Source of the DNA: Herpetosiphonaceae bacterium
Lineage (GTDB): Bacteria; Chloroflexota; Chloroflexia; Chloroflexales; Kallotenuaceae
Assembly: GCA_030147335.1 (NCBI GenBank)
Contig: JASKZZ010000549.1
Coordinates: forward strand, 1 to 10,180
DNA length: 10,180 nucleotides
Direction: 5' to 3'
A model generated the notes under the pieces. That model worked only from the letters and a program-made list of their open reading frames with translations. It was not told the DNA's origin and made no database searches. Below, piece by piece: positions 1-5,532 of this stretch. Both the position numbers and the translations under genes were made by a program. Within the stretch, counting starts at the first letter, position 1. Each line of letters opens with the position of its first letter.

Positions 1-1280
1 GTCGATTTAGGCCGGATCACACGACCGAGCCGCTGGATGTACTCGCGGGTTGTGCTGGAGCCGCTAACAACGATAGCGACGTTGGCATCAGGTACGTCAA
101 CGCCCTCGTTTAACACACGACCCGTCACCAGCTTTGAGTACGAGCCGTCGCGAAAGCCATCCAGAATTGCTTTGCGCTCGTCTGCTGCGGTTTTGTAGGT
201 AATCGACGGCAGCGCCAGCCGATTCGAGATCGTGTCGACTAACGCGTTGTACTCGGAAAAGACGATTACTTTGTCGTTGCGATGCTCGCCTAGCAGCCGC
301 TCGACTTCGTGCAGCTTGGCCTCGGCATTGAGCGCGATCATGCGTGCCTGGTGATGCGCTTGCAACGCGCGTCGCGCCTGTGGATCGGTAGCCGAACGGC
401 GGATCAACTCGCCAAAAAAGTCGCCGCCTTTGGCCAGCAGATGACGCTTTGAACTAAGGAACCACTTCCACTCGCCCATCAACGCCTCATACCGCAGCGC
501 TTCTTCTTCGGTCAGCGATACAAACACGCGTTTCTCGACGTACTGGGCAATATGCCCTTCAGCGCTGAGGTCGGCAGGAGCTTTGTGATATACCACGGGG
601 CCGAGCAGTTGATACAGCTCGTTGGTCGTACCATCCTGTCGGTCGGGCGTTGCCGTCAAGCCTAAACGGTACGGCGTGTTGGAGCGTGTGGCAATCGTGG
701 CATAGCTCGGCGACGGCAAGTGATGGGCCTCGTCGCAGATCAGTAAGCCGATATCGTTGAGCGGCGCGTTCGGCATGGCGGCAGAGGCATAGGTGATAAC
801 CGTGATTGGCCGCCATTCTTTGTGTCCATCGCCGACAACACCTACGACTTTGCGCGGCAGCTGTAGCCGCTCCACTATTGCGTCGCGCCATTGGTACAGC
901 AACTCGATTGTCGGCACCACGATCAGTGTCCGCAACTTGAGCCGTGCAATCGCCATCAGCGCAGTCACAGTTTTACCAGCGCCGGTCGGCAAAATAATGA
1001 CGCCGCGTCCATCGTGCCGGAGCCAGCTTTCAATTGCCTCGGCTTGGTACGTGCGTGGCTCGAAACTAATCTTAGGACGATACCCACCTGCCAGCGCCTC
1101 GTCTTCGATCCAGGCTGTCGTTGCCTGCTCCTCCGCGTCATCGGCAAGGGACGCTTCCAGCAACGCGGCGGGGTTGTCTTCGTAGGCGGCGAGCAGATCG
1201 TCGAGTGCGGTCTGCTCAACCTCCATTGGCACAACAAACGTGCGTGGGCTAGGCTGCCTTTTTTTGGTCGCGTTCGGCAT
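1..1280 (-). CDS. XPB-like superfamily II DNA helicase (3' end beyond the left edge)
   Basis: ATP-dependent DNA helicase or translocase of the DEAD/DEAH superfamily II, closest in look to bacterial and archaeal XPB/RAD25 proteins; 426 residues are visible and the C-terminus is cut off. Visible motifs are Walker A PTGAGKT (residues 98-104), DEAH (183-186), motif III LTATP (208-212), then a second RecA domain with VIVFSEYN (about 338-345), NEGVDVPDA (391-399) and motif VI QRLGRVIRP (416-424). The start was set at ATG 1280 because GGAGAG lies 8 nt upstream; a later ATG at 1226 lacks such a site. It overlaps the 3' end of the HhH gene by 32 nt, so the two are probably translated together. In related genomes XPB-type helicases often pair with a Bax1/DUF790 nuclease; whether one follows here lies outside the window. 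The role in DNA repair is inferred from the family. Confidence 0.9.
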   Translation of the reverse strand, partial: MPNATKKRQPSPRTFVVPMEVEQTALDDLLAAYEDNPAALLEASLADDAEEQATTAWIEDEALAGGYRPKISFEPRTYQAEAIESWLRHDGRGVIILPTGAGKTVTALMAIARLKLRTLIVVPTIELLYQWRDAIVERLQLPRKVVGVVGDGHKEWRPITVITYASAAMPNAPLNDIGLLICDEAHHLPSPSYATIATRSNTPYRLGLTATPDRQDGTTNELYQLLGPVVYHKAPADLSAEGHIAQYVEKRVFVSLTEEEALRYEALMGEWKWFLSSKRHLLAKGGDFFGELIRRSATDPQARRALQAHHQARMIALNAEAKLHEVERLLGEHRNDKVIVFSEYNALVDTISNRLALPSITYKTAADERKAILDGFRDGSYSKLVTGRVLNEGVDVPDANVAIVVSGSSTTREYIQRLGRVIRPKS

Positions 1281-1797
1281 TCCAGAAGCTCTCCTGTACA
1301 TAAAGGACGTTGCCGTCGCGAACATATGGCGAGTCGGTTTGTGGCTGCGCTGACTGGGCAAGGCTGGCTACAATCGTGTTCGCGCGCTTCGGCCCGATGC
1401 CCCACACCCGCTGTAGCCCAACGCTAGCTGCTCGCTGTACCAGTTCTTCGGCGCTGATCGTTTTCAAGTCCTTGGTAATGCGCTGCGCCAACTTTGGCCC
1501 GATGCCCGGTACATGCATCAACGTTTGCTCCGCTGTCGGCAACTCGCTGAGCAGCTCTTCGTACACATCGCAGGTGCCTTCGAGGGCTAGTCTGGTGATG
1601 GTTTTGGTAAGCCGTGGGCCAAGTAACGGCAATCCAAGCGGCTGTCCTTTGCGCGCACGTTCACTGATTGGATGTTTAGCGCGGAGGATATTTCGGGCGG
1701 CGCGACGGTACGCCCGGATGCGATATGGATTGCTGTGTTGCTCCGTCAACATTGTAGATATGTTGAACAATACAGCGGCGATTTCGCGGTTGTTCAT
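1249..1797 (-). CDS. Helix-hairpin-helix protein resembling the N-terminus of family X DNA polymerase
   Basis: Probable DNA-binding protein of 182 residues. The first 40 residues (MNNREIAAVLFN, then NPYRIRAYRRAARNI) resemble the N-terminal 8-kDa-like domain of PolX. Helix-hairpin-helix motifs follow: a weak one near 55-68 (LPLLGPRL), a clear one at 94-107 (HVPGIGPKLAQRI) and another at 130-144 (RVWGIGPKRANTI). The polymerase palm with its catalytic aspartates and the PHP domain of bacterial PolX are absent, so it should bind DNA without synthesising it. ATG 1797 was chosen over ATG 1851 because GAAAGG lies 7 nt upstream and family similarity starts there. It is the first gene of a two-gene unit with the helicase, so guiding the helicase to structured or damaged DNA is a reasonable inference. 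The last 30 residues match nothing I recognise. Confidence 0.85.
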   Translation of the reverse strand: MNNREIAAVLFNISTMLTEQHSNPYRIRAYRRAARNILRAKHPISERARKGQPLGLPLLGPRLTKTITRLALEGTCDVYEELLSELPTAEQTLMHVPGIGPKLAQRITKDLKTISAEELVQRAASVGLQRVWGIGPKRANTIVASLAQSAQPQTDSPYVRDGNVLYVQESFWNAERDQKKAA

Positions 1798-1877
1798 ACT
1801 CTTGCCTTTCGTAACATACTCGTTCAAACAGTGTCTGTCCATGCGGCTCAAATGATGATATTAGAACAGATGTTTGT

Positions 1878-1905
1878 ATTATACCATAGCCTGTTAATTC
1901 TGCAA
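1878..1905 (-). promoter_or_regulatory. Sigma-70-type promoter for the HhH-helicase unit
   Basis: On the minus strand a -35 box TTGCAG (1905-1900) and a consensus -10 box TATAAT (1883-1878) are separated by 16 bp. The predicted transcript would start near 1871, about 75 nt ahead of the HhH start at 1797. No other promoter for the two minus-strand genes is as good. Confidence 0.7.
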
Positions 1906-1960
1906 TAGTGTAAAGCATTAGTCGACTGCTGTAGCTCTGTGGTACACGGTTTGCTACCTT

Positions 1961-1998
1961 ATGTTTAGCGAACATAGCTCAACTACCAACGAGTTGAG
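1961..1998. repeat. Two adjacent short inverted repeats upstream of the small arginine-rich protein
   Basis: ATGTT-tagcg-AACAT (1961-1975) is a perfect 5-bp inverted repeat. CTCAAC (1978-1983) pairs with GTTGAG (1993-1998) across a 9-nt loop. Both lie between the divergent HhH and small-protein genes, just ahead of the small gene's ribosome binding site. They could be an operator or leader structure, but repeats this short can arise by chance. Confidence 0.3.
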
Positions 1999-2026
1999 TG
2001 CTTCAATTAATAGGAGGAACAACTCT

Positions 2027-2269
2027 ATGCGTCGTAATAATAGGGGTGGTGCATTTGGCGCTTTGTTGCTGGCAGGTGCTGCATATGCATGGCGAAACCG
2101 TGAGCGTTTGATGCAGCAGTTCAATTCGATGCGGGCACAACGGGGTACTACTACGCCCGATGCGTATCGTCCCAATGCTCTTCCTGATTTGAGCACCACG
2201 GAGCAGCGAGATTTCGACCGTGCAACGCCAAGTGTTAACGAGCGTGAGTTCGGCGGCACACGCATGTAG
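2027..2269 (+). CDS. Small arginine-rich protein with one short hydrophobic stretch, unknown function
   Basis: An 80-residue protein I do not recognise. The start is ATG 2027, with AGGAGG about 8 nt upstream; an in-frame ATG at 1961 would add 22 residues but has no such site. The N-terminus is basic (MRRNNRGG), followed by a Gly/Ala/Leu-rich hydrophobic run at residues 8-22 (FGALLLAGAAYAW), too short for a confident membrane helix, and then arginines again. The rest is polar and probably disordered, ending FGGTRM. It might be peripherally attached to the membrane or another small basic protein. It stands 74 nt ahead of the CBS gene on the same strand, but that gene seems to have its own promoter, so co-transcription is uncertain. 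The strong ribosome binding site is the main argument that it is real. Confidence 0.65.
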   Translation: MRRNNRGGAFGALLLAGAAYAWRNRERLMQQFNSMRAQRGTTTPDAYRPNALPDLSTTEQRDFDRATPSVNEREFGGTRM

Positions 2270-2289
2270 TCACAATAAACGCTGCCACA

Positions 2290-2319
2290 TTGGCGCGTTG
2301 TTCAACCCGGCGAAATAAT
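2290..2319 (+). promoter_or_regulatory. Possible promoter for the CBS-domain gene
   Basis: TTGGCG (2290-2295, 4 of 6 consensus) and AATAAT (2314-2319, 5 of 6) are separated by 18 bp, ending 25 nt before the CBS start. Plausible, but not strong enough to be sure. Confidence 0.35.
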
Positions 2320-2343
2320 CGCAAAATAATCCAAGGAGGCTTC

Positions 2344-2778
2344 ATGCGTATAGCTGATATTATGACCAAGGATGTTCAAAGCGTCTCCGCTTCAACCGAT
2401 CTGCAAACGGTCGCGCGGCACATGCGCGATCTTGATGTTGGTGTGATCCCGGTGGTTGATGGTGGTCAATTGCTTGGGATAATTACCGACCGTGATATTG
2501 TGATTCGGGCAATTGCGGCTGGGACTAATCCGCAGCAAGGAACTGCTGGCGACCACATGTCACCCGATCCGAGCACGGTTTCACCGGATGACGATGTCCA
2601 GCGCGCAACGGAAATAATGGCTCGTGAACAGATCCGACGTCTGCTGGTGGTAGAAAATGGTACACTGGTTGGCATCTTGTCGATCGGAGATGTGGCGGTT
2701 GATACAGGCCGTGATCACATGACAGGCGATGCCCTGGAGCAGATTTCGGAGCCTGCGCAACCCGAACGAGGACAATAA
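2344..2778 (+). CDS. Two-CBS-domain protein
   Basis: A 144-residue stand-alone protein made of two CBS domains, at about residues 7-57 (DIMTKDVQSVS to GIITDRDIVIRAI) and 72-120 (MSPDPSTVS to LVGILSIGDVAV). Paired CBS domains fold into a Bateman module that usually binds adenine nucleotides or related ligands and reports energy or redox state; small stand-alone versions are common and mostly of unknown specific role. The start at ATG 2344 is fixed by AGGAGG 4 nt upstream and by the typical MRIADIMTKDV opening; the in-frame extension to 2290 has no ribosome binding site. The C-terminal 25 residues (ending EPAQPERGQ) are polar and probably flexible. The gene ends 91 nt before ppa, with a GC-rich stem-loop between them. 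Confidence 0.9.
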   Translation: MRIADIMTKDVQSVSASTDLQTVARHMRDLDVGVIPVVDGGQLLGIITDRDIVIRAIAAGTNPQQGTAGDHMSPDPSTVSPDDDVQRATEIMAREQIRRLLVVENGTLVGILSIGDVAVDTGRDHMTGDALEQISEPAQPERGQ

Positions 2779-2824
2779 ACGGCAGGGATGGTTGAGAGGT
2801 GTAAGGCGACGCTGTCGCGGCTGA

Positions 2825-2846
2825 CCGGCGGGAGCGAGCCCGCCGG
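2825..2846 (+). terminator. GC-rich stem-loop between the CBS gene and ppa
   Basis: CCGGCGGG (2825-2832) pairs perfectly with CCCGCCGG (2839-2846) over a 6-nt loop. The following bases (CTCTTGTTTGG) make only a poor T-tract, so this is either a weak terminator for the CBS gene or a leader structure of ppa, whose start lies 23 nt downstream. Confidence 0.45.
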
Positions 2847-2869
2847 CTCTTGTTTGGAAGATATAACGT

Positions 2870-3421
2870 ATGGCAAGAAATTTATGGCATGATCTCGAAC
2901 CCGGCCCAGCAATGCCCGAGGTCATTCATGTGATCGTTGAGATCCCAAAAGGATCGCGGAACAAGTACGAGTACCATAAGGAAACCGGCGCGTTCAAGCT
3001 CGACCGCGTGTTGTACTCGGCGGTACACTACCCTGGTGATTATGGCTTTTGTCCACAAACATACTACGACGACGGTGACCCGCTCGATGTATTGGTGGTG
3101 ACAAACTTGCCAACGTTTACTGGCTGTATTGTTGAAGCGCGGCCAATTGGTATATTCCGCATGACGGATCGCGGCGAGCCCGATGACAAAATTTTAGCGG
3201 TGTTGCATTACGACCCGTTTTTTGCAGATATTAGCGAATACACGGATTTGCCGGCGCATTACCTCAAAGAAGTTGAGCACTTTTTCAAGGTGTACAAAGA
3301 TCTTGAAGGAGCGCGCGTAGAAACGCTCGGCTGGGAAAGTGCTGCGGTAGCAAAGGAGCGCACACGCTACTCAGTCAATCATTATTGGGATATGCGCGCG
3401 GGCCGTCTCGGGAGCAAATAA
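2870..3421 (+). CDS. ppa: Inorganic pyrophosphatase (family I, soluble)
   Basis: Hydrolyses pyrophosphate to two phosphates in the cytoplasm, pulling nucleic acid, aminoacyl-tRNA and other biosynthetic reactions forward. The 183-residue length is usual for the bacterial family I enzyme. The signature D-x-D-P-x-D-V is seen as DGDPLDV at residues 68-74, supplying the metal-binding aspartates. Other family landmarks are EIPKGSRNKYEY (24-35), HYPGDYGFCPQT (53-64) and KDLEGARVETLGW near residues 143-155. ATG 2870 gives the common MARNLWHDLEPGP opening. A weak GGAAG lies about 9 nt upstream; an internal Met at residue 15 would remove conserved N-terminal residues. The Nudix gene starts 1 nt after its stop codon, and its ribosome binding site lies within the last codons of ppa, so the two are very likely cotranslated. 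Confidence 0.96.
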   Translation: MARNLWHDLEPGPAMPEVIHVIVEIPKGSRNKYEYHKETGAFKLDRVLYSAVHYPGDYGFCPQTYYDDGDPLDVLVVTNLPTFTGCIVEARPIGIFRMTDRGEPDDKILAVLHYDPFFADISEYTDLPAHYLKEVEHFFKVYKDLEGARVETLGWESAAVAKERTRYSVNHYWDMRAGRLGSK

Positions 3422-3422
3422 C

Positions 3423-3878
3423 GTGGCTCGGCGTGCCCCTCGAACTGAACCAAATCAAATAGCCCACTCGGCAGGCGGCGTGATCTTCAAGATTGAAAAT
3501 GCTGTTGTGCATGTCGCGTTGATTGCGACGAGTGGCGGTTCGCGTTGGGGCTTGCCAAAAGGCCATGTGTTGATCGACGAGCCGCCGCCTGAAGCCGCGC
3601 GTCGTGAGATCGAGGAAGAGACCGGCTTGCGCGGCGAGGTGGTGCAGTCACTCGAAACAATCGAATATTGGTTTCGAGCAGGCCGATCACGAATCCACAA
3701 ATTTGTCGATTTGTACCTGCTGCGCTATATCCATGGCGAGGTGGTACCGCAAGAAGCCGAAGTCGATGACGCGCGGTGGTTCGTTCTCGATGAGGCGATC
3801 ATGATTGCTTCGTTTCCGCGTGAGCAAGCCGTACTCAAACGTGTGCGCGATATGTGGGAGCAGGGCGAGCTACACTAG
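3423..3878 (+). CDS. Nudix hydrolase
   Basis: Hydrolase for nucleoside diphosphates linked to another group. The Nudix box G-x5-E-x7-R-E-U-x-E-E-x-G-U is complete at residues 47-69 (G47, E53, R61, E62, E65, E66, G68), so the metal-binding and catalytic residues are present. The preceding SRWGLPKGH is typical of MutT and Ap4A-hydrolase-like members, but the substrate cannot be told from sequence alone. Length is 151 residues. The start is GTG at 3423, with GGGAG 8 nt upstream in the end of ppa; there is no ATG close by. The 1-nt spacing suggests translational coupling with pyrophosphatase, which could remove pyrophosphate if the Nudix reaction releases it; that link is inference. A strong stem-loop 52 nt after the stop probably ends the transcript. 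Confidence 0.93.
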   Translation: MARRAPRTEPNQIAHSAGGVIFKIENAVVHVALIATSGGSRWGLPKGHVLIDEPPPEAARREIEEETGLRGEVVQSLETIEYWFRAGRSRIHKFVDLYLLRYIHGEVVPQEAEVDDARWFVLDEAIMIASFPREQAVLKRVRDMWEQGELH

Positions 3879-3929
3879 CCCAAAGTGTTTGACTGACGGG
3901 GAGTGCTACACTCTTTCAAGTGTTAGAAT

Positions 3930-3960
3930 GCGAGGAGGAACGTTCGATGTTCCTCCTCGC
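3930..3960 (+). terminator. 12-bp perfect stem-loop between the Nudix and MOSC genes
   Basis: GCGAGGAGGAAC (3930-3941) pairs without mismatch with GTTCCTCCTCGC (3949-3960) across a 7-nt loop and is followed by TTTATGTTT. This has the form of an intrinsic terminator for the ppa-Nudix unit, with a short T-tract. It ends only 18 nt before the chosen MOSC start, and its 5' arm contains a GGAGG sequence, so a leader role for the MOSC gene is an alternative. Confidence 0.6.
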
Positions 3961-3978
3961 TTTATGTTTGGAAGTTTT

Positions 3979-4491
3979 ATGCAAACTGCAACAGGCTATG
4001 TTTTTTCGCTACAAGCATCCCAGGGCGGGGTGCCAAAGCTGCCGATTCAGGAGGGCGTGGTTACCCAAACCGGGCTGCAAGGCGACAAGCAGCGTGACCG
4101 ACGCTACCATGGTGGTCCGGAACGCGCACTTTGCCTTTTCTCCCATGAAGCAATAGTGCGGCTTCAAGCTGAGGGGCATCCAATATATCCTGGTTCGACC
4201 GGTGAAAACGTCACTATCAGCGAGATTGATTGGGCAGCGCTGCGTCTTGGCGATTGCCTCCATCTAGGCGACGAGGTGCTGGTGCAAATTAGCTCATATG
4301 CCGTGCCATGCAAGAATATCAAGGCGTCGTTTGCGGACGGCAATTTTGTACGAATATTGCAAAAACGTCATCCAGGCGAAAGCCGATTATATGTGCGAGT
4401 GCTGCGTCCAGGCGTATTGCGCGTTGGCCAACTGGTGCGTGTTGTACCTGCATCGGCTTCACATGATGACGTTGAAGAACTGCGCTATTGA
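3979..4491 (+). CDS. MOSC-domain protein (YiiM-like)
   Basis: A 170-residue single-domain MOSC protein. MOSC domains occur in molybdenum cofactor sulfurases and in the YiiM/YcbX/mARC group, where a conserved cysteine helps bind the cofactor and pass sulfur or reduce N-hydroxylated compounds. Visible landmarks are GLQGDKQRDRRYHGGPERA (residues 32-50), PGSTGENVTI (71-80), LRLGDCLHLG (88-97) and a conserved Cys at 111 (VPCKNI). The start was set at ATG 3979, with GGAAG 4 nt upstream; ATG 3964 is in frame but follows the stem-loop without a ribosome binding site, and the open frame back to 3805 merely overlaps the Nudix gene. There is no neighbouring molybdopterin gene, so the substrate is unknown. 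Confidence 0.87.
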   Translation: MQTATGYVFSLQASQGGVPKLPIQEGVVTQTGLQGDKQRDRRYHGGPERALCLFSHEAIVRLQAEGHPIYPGSTGENVTISEIDWAALRLGDCLHLGDEVLVQISSYAVPCKNIKASFADGNFVRILQKRHPGESRLYVRVLRPGVLRVGQLVRVVPASASHDDVEELRY

Positions 4492-4673
4492 TGTTAGAAC
4501 AGTGGTTGTGCTTTTTATGAGCAGCTGCGGCTCAGCTAGGTCGCGGTAGTGGTAGATATGTATAAACGCTGCGTGTACTACCAAAGAAGAATGTCAAGTT
4601 CGATATATTGTCTGTAGTGATCGGTAGCGGATAGAAGATAATATGCTTAACCTGCTTGCCAAGGAGTAAGACA

Positions 4674-4868
4674 ATGTCTTCTATTCATAAATTAATTGCC
4701 ATACTTGTCGTATGGGTCGTATTTGCCTGGAGTTCGTTTTTTATGTTTGGCCTGAGCATTACACTGTTCATGCCGCCGTTGGCCGTAGTGCTTATGACTA
4801 TTATCTTCGTACTTGCAGCATTGTTCGCGACCTTCGTGATCATGCAAAATAGTGAACATAGCAGTTGA
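4674..4868 (+). CDS. Small two-helix membrane protein, unknown function
   Basis: A 64-residue protein, not recognised. It is almost entirely hydrophobic, with two predicted membrane helices at about residues 5-27 (HKLIAILVVWVVFAW) and 34-57 (PPLAVVLMTIIFVLAALFAT), short ends and a polar tail (MQNSEHSS). ATG 4674 follows AAGGAG with a 7-nt gap, a good ribosome binding site and the best evidence that it is translated. It stands alone, 182 nt after the MOSC gene and 263 nt before the DUF4260 gene. Some helical-hairpin proteins of this size are subunits or regulators of larger membrane proteins, but nothing here indicates a partner. Read-through of this gene would carry the downstream palindrome into RNA. 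Confidence 0.65.
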   Translation: MSSIHKLIAILVVWVVFAWSSFFMFGLSITLFMPPLAVVLMTIIFVLAALFATFVIMQNSEHSS

Positions 4869-5063
4869 ACCGACGCTCGTCCGTTTAGACATACCTTTCA
4901 ATCCTATTGAGCAGCCAATAGCATTTTTGCGTCTGTGCTGTTTTTTAGGATTATCACGCTCGCTTATATCCTTGCCACTCTAAAAACCCCTTCGATCCGT
5001 TGTTCGTCTAATTGAGTTAATGCAGTCCCAACGATTTTTTCTTGCTTTTCGTACATTGCCCTC

Positions 5064-5092
5064 TTGACAAATATCCTAAAACTAAGTACGTT
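5064..5092 (+). promoter_or_regulatory. Promoter of the DUF4260-tetR operon
   Basis: Consensus -35 TTGACA (5064-5069), a 17-bp spacer and -10 TACGTT (5087-5092) predict transcription from about 5099. The -10 box lies inside the left half of the large palindrome, so a bound repressor would block RNA polymerase directly. Confidence 0.75.
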
Positions 5093-5123
5093 AGTCTTGA
5101 AGGCTAAAGTACTTAGTTTTAGG
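5075..5123. promoter_or_regulatory. 49-bp near-perfect palindrome, probable double operator for the TetR regulator
   Basis: Arms CCTAAAACTAAGTAC (5075-5089) and GTACTTAGTTTTAGG (5109-5123) are perfect inverted copies. The sequence between them continues the symmetry around G5099, so 22 of 24 base pairs match. Inside are two smaller sites of form CTAA-N5-TTAG, CTAAGTACGTTAG (5082-5094) and CTAAAGTACTTAG (5104-5116), whose centres are 22 bp apart, about two helical turns. The left site covers the -10 box and the right one the start region of the transcript. This fits binding of two TetR dimers on one face of the DNA and autoregulation by the repressor encoded second in the operon. The repressor assignment is inferred from position. 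Confidence 0.75.
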
Positions 5124-5131
5124 AGGGCACT

Positions 5132-5524
5132 ATGATGTCGATGGTTCAACGTGATCATTCCAAACAGCACATAAGCATTCCGGGTATGTTCCTGCGGCTT
5201 GAAGGTCTGAGTATATTTATAGGCATGATTGTGTTGTATGCCTACTTTGGGTATAGCTGGTGGATATTTGCACTTTGTTTGCTTGTACCGGATGTCGCAA
5301 TTGCCGCTTATTTGATTAACAAGCAAGCTGGAGCACTCGCTTATAACATTGTTCACTCGTACGTCATACCGTTGATCCTCGTGATTACATGTTTGATTGG
5401 CGAAGTGCCTATAGGCTTACAAATCGGGCTGATCTGGCTGGCGCATATTGGGATGGATCGTTGTGTTGGATATGGGCTAAAATACACCACTAATTTTAAC
5501 GACACACACTTAGCGCGTGTCTAA
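5132..5524 (+). CDS. DUF4260 family integral membrane protein
   Basis: A 130-residue membrane protein matching my recollection of the DUF4260 family; the biochemical role is unknown. Landmarks are RLEGLSIFI (22-30), SWWIFALCLLVPD (42-54), a YN..H motif (71-75), IWLAHIGMDR (101-110), GYGLKY (113-118) and FNDTHLARV at the end. About four membrane segments are visible (24-40, 43-61, 72-90, 93-108), with conserved Asp, His and Arg in or near them. AGGAGGG lies 4 nt before ATG 5132 and 7 nt before ATG 5135, so the start could be either. It is first in an operon with a TetR regulator 8 nt downstream, under a promoter embedded in a palindromic operator. That layout is typical of genes induced by a small hydrophobic or toxic compound, so a stress or resistance role is a guess from context. 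Confidence 0.88.
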   Translation: MMSMVQRDHSKQHISIPGMFLRLEGLSIFIGMIVLYAYFGYSWWIFALCLLVPDVAIAAYLINKQAGALAYNIVHSYVIPLILVITCLIGEVPIGLQIGLIWLAHIGMDRCVGYGLKYTTNFNDTHLARV

Positions 5525-5532
5525 CAAACGAT

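Noticed and set aside
891..1427. Plus-strand and minus-strand open frames of 130-180 codons across the helicase 5' region
   Set aside because: They are out-of-frame readings of the helicase and HhH genes; only the helicase frame shows Walker A and DEAH motifs.
1310..1855. 181-codon plus-strand open frame
   Set aside because: Mirror of the HhH gene, whose opposite frame has clear domain motifs, a promoter and a ribosome binding site.
3869..3927. Repeated CTACACT and AAGTGTT elements after the Nudix gene
   Set aside because: Too short (7 bp), with uneven spacing; no convincing operator or promoter could be built from them.
3805..3978. N-terminal extension of the MOSC protein back into the Nudix gene
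   Set aside because: The extra 58 residues read the Nudix gene in another frame and through the stem-loop; family similarity starts only after ATG 3979.
4608..4642. Promoter candidate TTGTCT / GATAAT before the small membrane protein
   Set aside because: The spacing between these boxes is 23 bp, and the 17-bp alternative gives only ATAGAA as -10, so no reliable promoter could be placed.
4869..4960. Possible terminator ending in TTTTTT after the small membrane protein
   Set aside because: Only a 4-bp CAGC/GCTG pairing with a loop of about 20 nt precedes the T-run, too weak to call.
4964..5356. 130-codon minus-strand open frame across the DUF4260 promoter
   Set aside because: It overlaps a recognised family gene and its operator on the other strand, has no ribosome binding site of note and its translation resembles nothing.
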